A stretch of 9,865 nt of DNA from an uncultured Eubacteriales bacterium (lineage in GTDB: Bacteria > Bacillota > Clostridia > Oscillospirales > CAG-272): the NCBI GenBank assembly GCA_949286815.1, contig CASEEB010000075.1, positions 1 through 9,865 on the forward strand. The letters are read 5' to 3'. The notes below the pieces were generated by a model. It was not told the DNA's origin. It searched no databases and saw only the letters and a list, made by a program, of their open reading frames with translations. This document shows positions 1 to 6,234 of this stretch, one piece after another. The first letter of the stretch is position 1, and every line of letters starts with the position of its first letter. The translations under genes were made by a program, and so were the position numbers.

Positions 1-116
1 ATCCCCGCTTCGTCCATAAGCGCGGTCTGACGCACCGATTCCGGAACATTCAGTTTCTCGTTCCATGACCAAAAAGGCACGGGACGGTATTTTTTGTCAA
101 CATTTTTAAAATCCAT
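1..116 (-). CDS. GH106-like glycosidase, N-terminal fragment (runs off left edge)
   Basis: Only the first 38 codons are present; the gene continues past position 1. The ATG is at 116-114, preceded by an excellent ribosome binding site (AAAGGAG at 130-124, 7 nt spacing). The N-terminus reads MDFKNVDKKYRPVPFWSWN, followed by a stretch ending QTALMDEAG. The pattern 'YRPxPFWSWN...L..(Q)...M..AG' is the opening strand and first helix of the large TIM-barrel hydrolases annotated as GH106 or GH106-like alpha-L-rhamnosidases, where the next residues are usually GGFFMHARGG. There is no signal peptide, so a cytoplasmic enzyme is inferred. A perfect consensus promoter lies directly upstream, so it can be expressed apart from the oxidoreductase gene behind it. 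The family call rests on a short N-terminal motif; another hydrolase family sharing this barrel start is possible. Confidence 0.6.
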   Translation of the reverse strand, partial: MDFKNVDKKYRPVPFWSWNEKLNVPESVRQTALMDEAG

Positions 117-156
117 TTCAGTTCTCCTTTGACTTGCTGAAATTTTTCATTTATAT

Positions 157-185
157 ATTATACAATACACGGTATATTTTGTCAA
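157..185 (-). promoter_or_regulatory. Sigma-A promoter of the GH106-like gene, exact consensus
   Basis: On the minus strand TTGACA (185-180), a 17-nt spacer and TATAAT (162-157) match the housekeeping consensus at all 12 positions with ideal spacing. Transcription should start near position 150, giving a leader of about 34 nt. The spacer contains the palindrome ATAC-N3-GTAT (165-175), a plausible operator. A promoter this strong on a catabolic gene would normally need a repressor. Confidence 0.85.
165..175. promoter_or_regulatory. Candidate operator ATAC-N3-GTAT in the promoter spacer
   Basis: The 11-bp inverted repeat ATAC-ACG-GTAT lies between the -35 and -10 boxes of the GH106-like gene promoter. 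The same pattern, ATAC-ATT-GTAT, covers the -10 region of the GH78 promoter at 6231-6241. Position and symmetry suggest a repressor site. No regulator gene is in the window to assign to it. Confidence 0.35.
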
Positions 186-217
186 TCTGATTTTCGGCGC
201 TTTGATATAAATTTTCA

Positions 218-1249
218 TCATTTCAGTTTAGCGGCGCGGTAAATCATATCGACAATCTTCAGACTGTCCACCGCGTCTTTCACAGTCACCTTAGGCGCTC
301 TTTTATCCCTGACAGCCAGGATCATATCCTCCACAACAAACCTATGCCCGTAAAGTTTTTCCGGCTCATATACTGAAGCCGACAGGTTACCGTTGCCGAA
401 TCTTTTGAGAATAAATTCTTCCTCTTTTTCCTCATTTACCGAATTTCGCATTTTCCACAGCTTTATCGCGTCTCCGTCGGCTTCGATAGTCCCGTCGGTG
501 CCGTAAAGACTTATTTCGGTTGAAATTCCCGGATACGCGCATGTAGTGCTCACAAATGTGGCTACTGCCCCGCTCTCGAATTTAATAAGCGACGCGGTAA
601 GATCCTCCGTATCTATTTTGTGATTGACAATGCCCGCGTGTGCCGTTACCGAGACCGGATTTCCCATCAGCCACCGCATAAGGTCGACAGTATGTACCGC
701 CTGATTAATCAGCGAGCCTCCGCCGTCATACTCCCATGTTCCTCTCCAACCACCTCTGTCGTAATAAGACTGCTCACGGTACCACTTGACGGCAAAAGTG
801 CCGAGGAACAATTTTCCCATACTTCCGCTGTCAATCGCCTGTTTTATCGGATACATATTGAGATTGAACCTGTTCTGATGCACCACTCCGGCAGTCATTT
901 TGGTTTGATGTTCCGCAATCATTATAAACTCGGCTCTTTCCGGGGTAATGTCCACCGGCTTTTCTATGAGCACATGCTTTCCCGCCATCATCGCGCGCAC
1001 GGCATACTCCGCGTGCATAGATGAGGGCAGACAGATGCTTATTATATCCACCCTGCCGTCACCAAGCAGACGGTCAAAGCTGTTGTAAAGCGTCGCTTCC
1101 GGGTACATGGAGTGCGCCTCATCAAGTCTTTTCTTATCAATATCGCATACGGCGCACAATACCGCGTTATCGCTCAGGTGCGCCGCCTCCGCATGTGCCA
1201 TGCCTATACCAAGACCGAGCACGGCATATCCGATTTTTCCATCAATCAT
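218..1249 (-). CDS. Gfo/Idh/MocA-family NAD(P)-dependent oxidoreductase
   Basis: A 343-residue protein, typical length for the Gfo/Idh/MocA superfamily, which oxidises or reduces sugars, inositols and related polyols in the cytoplasm. The N-terminal Rossmann domain carries the dinucleotide-binding turn GLGIGMAH (residues 12-19), the CD pair ending beta-2 (35-36) and the catalytic EKP motif (96-98, in HVLIEKP). The C-terminal domain holds GGGSLINQAVHTVDL (176-190) with the conserved H186 and D189 of the substrate site. The substrate cannot be read from sequence; a sugar released by the flanking hydrolases is plausible. The ATG at 1249 has AGGAG at 1260-1256. It lies 59 nt downstream of ddl with no clear terminator or promoter between, so read-through from prmC-ddl is likely. 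The GH106-like gene follows 101 nt later under its own promoter. Confidence 0.9.
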   Translation of the reverse strand: MIDGKIGYAVLGLGIGMAHAEAAHLSDNAVLCAVCDIDKKRLDEAHSMYPEATLYNSFDRLLGDGRVDIISICLPSSMHAEYAVRAMMAGKHVLIEKPVDITPERAEFIMIAEHQTKMTAGVVHQNRFNLNMYPIKQAIDSGSMGKLFLGTFAVKWYREQSYYDRGGWRGTWEYDGGGSLINQAVHTVDLMRWLMGNPVSVTAHAGIVNHKIDTEDLTASLIKFESGAVATFVSTTCAYPGISTEISLYGTDGTIEADGDAIKLWKMRNSVNEEKEEEFILKRFGNGNLSASVYEPEKLYGHRFVVEDMILAVRDKRAPKVTVKDAVDSLKIVDMIYRAAKLK

Positions 1250-1308
1250 TTTCAGCTCCTATATTTTATCCTGTTTTTTTAATCAATGTTAAATTAATAA
1301 TGGAGTTG

Positions 1309-2343
1309 TCAGGTTTTCAACGCTGTCTCGACGATTTTACAACACAGCCTGCCGTATGAAATACCCAGATTTTCCGCCATCTGAGGTAAAAGACTCGTGG
1401 GAGTCATGCCGGGCAAGGTATTCGCCTCAAGGCAAAAGCATTCGCCCTCGTTGTCCACAATGTAATCAAATCTCGCATACCCTTTCAGTCTGAGTGCCTC
1501 AAACGCGGCCTTTGAATACAAAGCAAGCTTTTCCCTGCATTCTTCGCTTATCGGCGCCGGGCAAATCTCCAATGTCTTGCCCGCCTGATATTTGTTTGTA
1601 TAATCGTAAAAACCCTCGGTGGGAATAATTTCAATCATGGGAAGCACCTCATCGTCAAGTATTCCCACGGTAAGTTCACGTCCGGTGATCTTTTTTTCCA
1701 CAATTATGTATTCTTCATACTTTGAGGCAAATTCGAGAGCTCTGTCAAGTTCGTTTTTGTTATCCACAATTGAAATTCCTACGCTTGAGCCGCATGAACA
1801 CGGTTTTACGACGCACGGTAAACCAATTTTTCGTACTATATCATCGCTTTTACATTCTCTCGCTTTACAGTATAACCATTCCGGCGTCTTGATTCCCGCA
1901 AAACAAAAAAGCTTTTTTGATATATCTTTATTCATGGCAAGCAGACTTCCGGTATATCCGGAACCGGTATATTTGATTCCGTAATTGTCGAACATCGCCT
2001 GAAGCTGCCCGTTCTCACCTATCGAACCGTGCAACGCCAGAAAAACCACATCCGCCGCGCCGCATATCTCCAATATCCCTTTTCCGACAAGCGCGTTTCC
2101 GTTCCCGCTTTTTTCTTTCAGAGCTTCAAGATCGGGCACGTCGTTTTTCACCTTATATATATCTTTTTTCTTATCTTCAAACAAAGATAAAACGTTTTTG
2201 CCCTCAAGCTCAATTCCAAGGTAAAGGTCGCACAGGCACACCTTGTGCCCTTCCTCAATCAATGCGTTGGCAATCAGACTTCCGGACGCCAGTGACACAT
2301 CCCGTTCGGGAGAATATCCTCCCGCCAAAACTGCAATATTCAA
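1309..2343 (-). CDS. ddl: D-alanine--D-alanine ligase
   Basis: A 344-residue ATP-grasp ligase that joins two D-alanines for the peptidoglycan precursor in the cytoplasm. Family landmarks are in order: GGYSPERDVSLASG (8-21, catalytic E13), LHGSIGENG (104-112), MNK (137-139), the ATP-grasp lysine in VVKP (K180), GSSVG (185-189), FYDYTNKY (245-252), R291/D293, and the metal-binding EANTLPGMT (307-314, E307, N309). The tyrosine at the end of the omega-loop motif (Y252) is the residue of ordinary D-Ala-D-Ala ligases, rather than the F or H of D-lactate-type enzymes, so a vancomycin-sensitive precursor is expected. The start is TTG (2343-2341): an in-frame TGA lies 18 nt upstream and the first internal Met is residue 117, after essential motifs. 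GAAAGGA at 2360-2354 supports the TTG, 10 nt away. It follows prmC by 83 nt, probably in one transcript. Confidence 0.95.
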   Translation of the reverse strand: MNIAVLAGGYSPERDVSLASGSLIANALIEEGHKVCLCDLYLGIELEGKNVLSLFEDKKKDIYKVKNDVPDLEALKEKSGNGNALVGKGILEICGAADVVFLALHGSIGENGQLQAMFDNYGIKYTGSGYTGSLLAMNKDISKKLFCFAGIKTPEWLYCKARECKSDDIVRKIGLPCVVKPCSCGSSVGISIVDNKNELDRALEFASKYEEYIIVEKKITGRELTVGILDDEVLPMIEIIPTEGFYDYTNKYQAGKTLEICPAPISEECREKLALYSKAAFEALRLKGYARFDYIVDNEGECFCLEANTLPGMTPTSLLPQMAENLGISYGRLCCKIVETALKT

Positions 2344-2360
2344 GTGATTACTTTCCTTTC
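2341..2360 (-). promoter_or_regulatory. Ribosome binding site fixing the TTG start of ddl
   Basis: GAAAGGA at 2360-2354 lies 10 nt before the TTG at 2343-2341. An in-frame stop at 2361-2359 rules out a longer protein, and the next in-frame ATG would remove a third of the enzyme. The non-ATG start is therefore well supported. Confidence 0.75.
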
Positions 2361-2426
2361 AGAATAAAATTAGTCTCACGGTCGATTCCATATTATTTTA
2401 TGAGCCGAAATTTTAATTAGTGAATA

Positions 2427-3236
2427 TTATACAAATTTTTGCTCAAATCTTACAACGGCGACACGGTCGTTTCCGCAGAAGTCCTTCTTGATCTCGCAAC
2501 TCATATTCCTTTGTTCGGACAAAAATTTCAGCTGCTCCGCCTGGTCGTAACCTATCTCAAAGGCAAAAAAACCGTTCTCTTTAAGATTGTCCGCAAAATT
2601 GTCGAGAAAGGCTCTGTAAAATGTCAGACCGTCCGCCCCGCCGTCGAGCGCCGCCTTAGGCTCAAACCCCACCGTTTTGTCAAGCGTCGGCAATACATCG
2701 CTTCTGATGTACGGAGGATTGGAAACAATGGCGTCGTACATTTTACGGTTAGGAACACATTTGTCAAGAACATTTCCGCAAACAAACGAAATTCTGTCCG
2801 AAACACGATTTAATTCCGCGTTTTCCGAGGCGATTTTCAAGGTGTCTTCATAAAGCTCGTACGCGTCAGCCTTCGCGTCTTTCCTCGTATGGAGCACCGA
2901 TACCGCCACACACCCGCTGCCGGTGCACAGATCAGCGAAATAAGCCCCATTCGGCAACAGCTTTACCACCGTGTCAACCAAAATTTCGGTATCCGCACGC
3001 GGAATAAGACAATTTTCGCTCACGATAAATTCGCAGTCCCAGAACCACCATTTTCCTATGATATACTGCAGAGGATACCCTGCCACTCGCTTATTCACCG
3101 CCGGCTCAATCCCCGGATAATCTGTTTCATCGGAGTATCTGCCTTTGTACAGTTCTTCCGCAAGAATTTTTGCTTCAAACCTGTAGTTTTCAATTCCCGC
3201 CGATTTTAAACGGCGGCATATTTCTCGTCCTGTCAT
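2427..3236 (-). CDS. prmC: Peptide chain release factor N(5)-glutamine methyltransferase (PrmC/HemK)
   Basis: A 269-residue SAM-dependent enzyme, slightly short of the usual ~280, that methylates the glutamine of the GGQ loop in release factors RF1 and RF2. The N-terminal helical substrate domain is followed by PLQYIIGKWWFWDCEF (55-70, the PxQYIxG motif) and IPRADTEILVD (78-88, a PRxDTE variant). SAM-binding motif I is ADLCTGSGC (101-109), the catalytic NPPYI is at 173-177, EPKAALDGGADGL at 192-204, and a C-terminal GNDRV at 255-259. NPPY in this setting is diagnostic for glutamine methylation. The ATG at 3236 is fixed by an in-frame TGA 7-9 nt upstream, yet no strong ribosome binding site precedes it (only an A/G-rich GAAAGAAAA). 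The customary partner prfA is absent; ddl follows instead. A candidate promoter lies at 3268-3297. Confidence 0.95.
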   Translation of the reverse strand: MTGREICRRLKSAGIENYRFEAKILAEELYKGRYSDETDYPGIEPAVNKRVAGYPLQYIIGKWWFWDCEFIVSENCLIPRADTEILVDTVVKLLPNGAYFADLCTGSGCVAVSVLHTRKDAKADAYELYEDTLKIASENAELNRVSDRISFVCGNVLDKCVPNRKMYDAIVSNPPYIRSDVLPTLDKTVGFEPKAALDGGADGLTFYRAFLDNFADNLKENGFFAFEIGYDQAEQLKFLSEQRNMSCEIKKDFCGNDRVAVVRFEQKFV

Positions 3237-3267
3237 ATTTTTTCAGATTTTCTTTCTAACACACATT

Positions 3268-3297
3268 AATATAAGTGACGCGACAAAAATTCCGCAA
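3268..3297 (-). promoter_or_regulatory. Candidate promoter for prmC-ddl
   Basis: On the minus strand TTGCGG (3297-3292), an 18-nt spacer and TATATT (3273-3268, five of six consensus bases) lie between the upstream hairpin terminator and prmC. Transcription would start near 3261, leaving a leader of about 25 nt. The -35 box matches at only three positions, so strength should be modest, as fits a housekeeping gene. Confidence 0.45.
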
Positions 3298-3305
3298 AAT
3301 TTCAA

Positions 3306-3367
3306 CATAAAATTAAAATCGGGAGATTATGCGCTTCAACCTCATGGCATGGCACAATAACCTCCCG
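3306..3367 (-). terminator. Rho-independent terminator of the small membrane protein gene
   Basis: In minus-strand RNA the arm CGGGAGGUUAU (3367-3357) pairs with AUAAUCUCCCG (3330-3320) over 11 bp with one G-U. The stem extends by GUGC/GCGC past a single bulged U, about 15 bp in all, with a 17-nt loop. It is followed by a U-rich tail AUUUUAAUUUUAU. It lies between the stop of the small gene and the prmC promoter, which divides them into two transcription units. The interrupted U-tract makes termination efficiency uncertain. Confidence 0.7.
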
Positions 3368-3428
3368 AAATTCCCTCACAGAAGTTTCACGAAATGTCAG
3401 AAAATATCAGCGCTATTACAGATTTCAA

Positions 3429-3695
3429 TTACTCATTGCTTGTCTGGTTTTCTCCGGATACTTCAGCGGTATCCTCGGAAGCCTCAAAACTGACCTTACA
3501 GTCGCCGTCATCAATTCTGATGTCAAAATCGTCGTCAATATCCTGGTCGGCTTCCCTCCTTGAAAGAACCGCTCCTTTTATAACCTTATATGCGATAACC
3601 GCCGCCATTTCTATTGCGGCAACCGTCAAGGCGGTAAGTATTATTGCCTTGCCATAATTCGGTTCCTTTTTTTCGGTAATCCATCTCAGCTTCAT
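3429..3695 (-). CDS. Small acidic single-pass membrane protein, unknown function
   Basis: An 88-residue protein I do not recognise. A short basic N-terminus (MKLRWITEKK) leads into one hydrophobic helix at about residues 17-36 (AIILTALTVAAIEMAAVIAY), which contains a glutamate at 29. A basic patch follows (K37, K40, R46, R47), then a strongly acidic Ser/Thr-containing tail from residue 48 with runs such as DQDIDDDFD. The acidic tail probably faces the cytoplasm or is a protein-binding segment; this is inference. The ATG at 3695 has a strong GGGAGGG at 3709-3703 with 7-8 nt spacing. It has an exact consensus promoter, a leader of about 97 nt and its own hairpin terminator, so it forms a monocistronic, probably well-expressed unit. 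These signals make it a real gene rather than a chance frame. Confidence 0.8.
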   Translation of the reverse strand: MKLRWITEKKEPNYGKAIILTALTVAAIEMAAVIAYKVIKGAVLSRREADQDIDDDFDIRIDDGDCKVSFEASEDTAEVSGENQTSNE

Positions 3696-3721
3696 ATATA
3701 TACCCTCCCAAATAAAATTTA

Positions 3722-3733
3722 GTACCGTGGTAC
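3722..3733. repeat. Palindrome GTACC-GT-GGTAC in the leader of the small gene
   Basis: A 12-bp inverted repeat with 5-bp arms and a 2-bp centre lies in the leader of the small membrane protein gene, about 13 bp upstream of its ribosome binding site. It could be an operator bound downstream of the promoter or a minor RNA hairpin. Only the symmetry is seen. Confidence 0.35.
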
Positions 3734-3798
3734 GCGCCGCGTTTAATCTATTTACATAAAAAATTCAATTGCGGCATTTTCTGAAAAATTCTGCTTAT

Positions 3799-3827
3799 AT
3801 TATAGCATTATTACCCTTTTGTGTCAA
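3799..3827 (-). promoter_or_regulatory. Sigma-A promoter of the small membrane protein gene, exact consensus
   Basis: TTGACA (3827-3822), a 17-nt spacer and TATAAT (3804-3799) on the minus strand match the consensus at every position. Initiation is expected near 3792, giving a leader of about 97 nt before the ATG. It lies downstream of the GH78 gene, which has no clear terminator, so some read-through may add to expression. Confidence 0.85.
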
Positions 3828-3944
3828 GTACAAAATATTCATTTATCATATCGAATTTGCGGTATTTTAGCTTTTAAAAAGCGATATAAATTGTATTTCA
3901 TGTATTTCGGAACGCGGTATTCCGTTATTTAAACCGCTTATATG

Positions 3945-5996
3945 TCACATCAATGTAATATTTACTCCGTCGGGCTGATTTTCCAGCAGATCCTCGCACA
4001 CCGCTATAACCGGAGCCGATGCCCACGGGTGGCATAAACTTGTGTTCCATTTCTGATTTTTGCCCCAGGCCTCGAACAGAGTAGTAGCTCCTTCTCTGAG
4101 CATATTTACCCAGGAATGCTCGCCGTCATTTACAATAAGTCTGTATTCAAGGTCATAATTTCCGAGCAGCGCGCACGCCTTTAGCACAAAATATGAAAAC
4201 TGTACTCCGCAGCACAGACCCTTTTGTTCTATAAGCCTCAATATATTTCTTCTCGAATCCGGGCAGGCGAAGCCATAAAAAGCCGGTATTACATTTGAAT
4301 GAAGAGCGCAGTGAGTCTCCCTGCCCAAGGATTTGTATTCCTCAATTGCCCTGTCGGCATACAGACCTTTATCCGGGTCATAAAAAGTATCGTTGTAAGA
4401 CTTAACGACCTGTTTTGTCTTTTTGTCCCTGTCCAGGTTCAATATCGACCTTAAAGCATCCGTCGTAATCAGCGCTCCCGCCCAATGCGCGTTTATTACA
4501 TTGTGAAGCGCACCGTCGGATATCGGATTATCCAAAGTACAGTCATATCCGTCTCTGAGATTCGCAGGCCAGTCCACGATATTCCATTTGTCATTGACTC
4601 CCACCAGCAGTCCGTCTTCACGGCAAAACTTTTCAAAATGACCTAAAAGCCCCGTAATAACTGGATAAAGGTCTTTTACGGTTTCTTTGTCCTTGGTGTA
4701 ATTATAATAATTCAGCACTGCCAGGGGATATTGTAGAGAAAAGTCGGCAATTTCCTGCATGAGAGACCCGGGCGCCACCGCCATAAGTCCCGGACATATA
4801 GCCGCCGAATCCGCAAAATCATATAAGGTTTTGCGATACGGACGTGAATCTCCCGTAATATACATATGCGCAAGTCCGCTCACCACAAAATCTCCGAGGT
4901 ATTGTCCCTTTTCCCTCGTCGGGCAATCGAGAAATCCCTCTTGAGTGGCGTATTTGGCCGTGTTACGGCACAAATTCCAGATGTCCGACAACACTTTTGA
5001 ATTGGTATTCAATATGCCTTTACTGTCGTCAAATTCACGGTGACGCACATATGTACAGAAACTGTCGGGATTCAGAGCGTTCCCGCCCTCTACGTTTACA
5101 TATCTGAACGCCTTGTAATCATAAAAGTCAAACTCATCCACTCCTCCCGACAAGGTGCATTCCTCAAGGTATGTACAGCCGTTCCTCATCTTATACCTGA
5201 CAGAAGTCGAGCTGTTTTCCTCAAGCTCCTCTCCGCACATAATTTTAACTTTTTCACCGGCTCTGCCGCTCGCGGTCATGTAAAATCTTCCTACCGTCTC
5301 GCAACCGAAATCTATAAAATACCCTTTCGGGGTCTTTGAGACACGGACGGGATACCTCTTGTAAACCGTCACAGGAATATCCGCGTTATCTTTAAAAATA
5401 TGGTCGTCATCCCCGAGTATCAGCGCCTGGCGCCAACCGCTTCCCTCCCCGGAATAATTCCCTTTTTTTCTTTTGGTAAAATCCAGATTTTCGAGAAACT
5501 GAGTATCGTACCCAATAACCCCTCCCGAGACATATTCCTCCGCCTTCCTGTATTTCCAGGTGTCGTCTGTCCCGAATATAAACTCGTCGTTTTTATAAAT
5601 ATCCGCAATCATTCCCTGCCTTCTGTCCGCGCTGTCCGCAGCCCGGTTCAAAAGCCCCTGGTAATACACATGAACCGCAACAGTGTTTTTCCCGTTTACA
5701 ATATATTTGCTGATATCAATCACATTGTAGGAGTAATTGAAGCTGTAGGACTGAGCGGGACCTTCCGCGACATATACTCCGTTAATATACAATTTATAAA
5801 AATCATCCGCGCTTATACAGACAGTATAATCATATCCCTTTTCCGCCTTGAAGCTTTTGAAAAAAAATACGTGATTATTTTTCAGTTTTTCAGGCAACTC
5901 ATACTTATTTGTGACATCTCTTTCCTTGTGCAGCATATTATATCTTTGACACAACGCGAAATCTTCGGTCGTAATCCAACAGGATTTGAATTTCAT
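3945..5996 (-). CDS. GH78-family alpha-L-rhamnosidase-like glycoside hydrolase
   Basis: A 683-residue protein with no signal peptide, so probably cytoplasmic. The N-terminal beta-sandwich carries the rhamnosidase N-domain signature YKLYINGVYVAEGP (67-80) and a VNGKNTVAVHVYYQG strand. A middle beta domain is followed by an (alpha/alpha)6 catalytic domain with LDCPTREKGQYLGD (356-369), WNIVDWP (471-477), REGATTLFEAWG (634-645, putative general base E642) and SLCHPWASAP (653-662). GH78 enzymes release terminal alpha-L-rhamnose by inversion. The DCP motif departs from the common DCPxRDERxGWxGD, so specificity may differ. A TTG lies in frame 33 nt upstream, but the ATG at 5996 has AAAGGA at 6010-6005, 8 nt away, and is preferred. 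It diverges from the solute-binding gene and has a repeat-rich leader of about 230 nt. Shorter than many GH78 proteins because it lacks extra carbohydrate-binding domains. Confidence 0.88.
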   Translation of the reverse strand: MKFKSCWITTEDFALCQRYNMLHKERDVTNKYELPEKLKNNHVFFFKSFKAEKGYDYTVCISADDFYKLYINGVYVAEGPAQSYSFNYSYNVIDISKYIVNGKNTVAVHVYYQGLLNRAADSADRRQGMIADIYKNDEFIFGTDDTWKYRKAEEYVSGGVIGYDTQFLENLDFTKRKKGNYSGEGSGWRQALILGDDDHIFKDNADIPVTVYKRYPVRVSKTPKGYFIDFGCETVGRFYMTASGRAGEKVKIMCGEELEENSSTSVRYKMRNGCTYLEECTLSGGVDEFDFYDYKAFRYVNVEGGNALNPDSFCTYVRHREFDDSKGILNTNSKVLSDIWNLCRNTAKYATQEGFLDCPTREKGQYLGDFVVSGLAHMYITGDSRPYRKTLYDFADSAAICPGLMAVAPGSLMQEIADFSLQYPLAVLNYYNYTKDKETVKDLYPVITGLLGHFEKFCREDGLLVGVNDKWNIVDWPANLRDGYDCTLDNPISDGALHNVINAHWAGALITTDALRSILNLDRDKKTKQVVKSYNDTFYDPDKGLYADRAIEEYKSLGRETHCALHSNVIPAFYGFACPDSRRNILRLIEQKGLCCGVQFSYFVLKACALLGNYDLEYRLIVNDGEHSWVNMLREGATTLFEAWGKNQKWNTSLCHPWASAPVIAVCEDLLENQPDGVNITLM

Positions 5997-6004
5997 ATGA
6001 TTTT

Positions 6005-6010
6005 TCCTTT
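6005..6010 (-). promoter_or_regulatory. Ribosome binding site setting the GH78 start
   Basis: AAAGGA (6010-6005) lies 8 nt before the ATG at 5996. It falls inside the reading frame if the upstream TTG at 6029 were used, so it argues for the shorter 683-residue protein. Confidence 0.75.
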
Positions 6011-6053
6011 CTATGACACAGAATACCAAAAAGCTGTGATTATTTTATCTATA

Positions 6054-6098
6054 CAAAACTGCGGACGCAGTAAGCATGACGGCGTTTCTCTGATTTCT
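6054..6098 (-). repeat. Leader duplication, copy B
   Basis: On the minus strand this 45-nt stretch, opening AGAAATCAGA and closing GCAGTTTTG, aligns with copy A at 6138-6183 at about 36 of 46 columns with one gap. It contains the palindrome ACTGCG-TC-CGCAGT (6071-6058), followed by TTT. It lies in the GH78 leader, ending about 58 nt before the start codon. Confidence 0.6.
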
Positions 6099-6124
6099 CC
6101 ACACATTCCAAGATATAACCCGGA

Positions 6125-6148
6125 CAGTTTTGCATCGCAAAACTGCCG
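6125..6148. other. Strong hairpin in the GH78 leader
   Basis: CAGTTTTGC (6125-6133) and GCAAAACTG (6137-6145) form a perfect 9-bp stem with a 3-nt loop. CGG/CCG (6121-6123 with 6146-6148) extends it to 12 bp past a bulged A at 6124. Neither side is followed by a T-tract, so it is not a simple terminator. It could be an RNA element of the rhamnosidase leader or a protein-binding palindrome. Confidence 0.6.
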
Positions 6149-6183
6149 TATGCAGCAAGTATAACGAAATTTTTCTGATTTCT
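6138..6183 (-). repeat. Leader duplication, copy A
   Basis: The promoter-proximal copy of a diverged direct repeat (copy B at 6054-6098, period about 85 nt). It contains GCTGC-ATACG-GCAGT (6156-6142), the counterpart of the hairpin in copy B. The first base pair is G-U here and A-U in copy B, so pairing is kept despite divergence. Its 3' end overlaps the strong hairpin at 6125-6148. Confidence 0.6.
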
Positions 6184-6184
6184 A

Positions 6185-6234
6185 TACGCTGCATACAATG
6201 CTGCCATACAATGCTGCCATACAATGCTGCATAC
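6185..6234. repeat. Four tandem 12-13 bp repeats at the GH78 transcription start
   Basis: On the minus strand GTATGCAGCATT (6234-6223), GTATGGCAGCATT (6222-6210), GTATGGCAGCATT (6209-6197) and GTATGCAGCGTA (6196-6185) run head to tail directly after the -10 box. They span roughly -6 to +43. The two inner copies are identical and the outer two lack one G. An array of operator half-sites or a repeat expansion in the initially transcribed region are both possible. Confidence 0.8.

Noticed and set aside
1263..1300. Promoter directly upstream of the oxidoreductase (TTAACA-N18-TAAAAT on the minus strand)
   Set aside because: Transcription would begin inside or after the AGGAG ribosome binding site, so it could not serve this gene.
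3870..3924. Terminator for the GH78 gene (GCTTTT-A-AAAAGC at 3870-3882 or CGGAAC/ATTCCG at 3908-3924)
   Set aside because: The first is an AT-only stem with a one-base loop. The second has about 6 bp and no following T-tract. Neither is convincing.
5997..6029. N-terminal extension of the GH78 protein from a TTG
   Set aside because: The extension would contain the AAAGGA ribosome binding site of the better ATG at 5996, and it does not resemble the family N-terminus.
6058..6071. Copy B hairpin ACTGCG-TC-CGCAGT followed by TTT as an intrinsic terminator
   Set aside because: The stem is only 5-6 bp and the T-run only four residues, too weak to call without expression data. It is kept as part of the leader duplication.
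5400..6164. 254-codon plus-strand open frame
   Set aside because: It is antisense to the N-terminal half of the GH78 gene and crosses its leader. It lacks a ribosome binding site and any recognisable domain.
6185..6234. Tandem repeats as a CRISPR array
   Set aside because: Repeats of 12-13 bp abut without unique spacers, and no cas gene is present.
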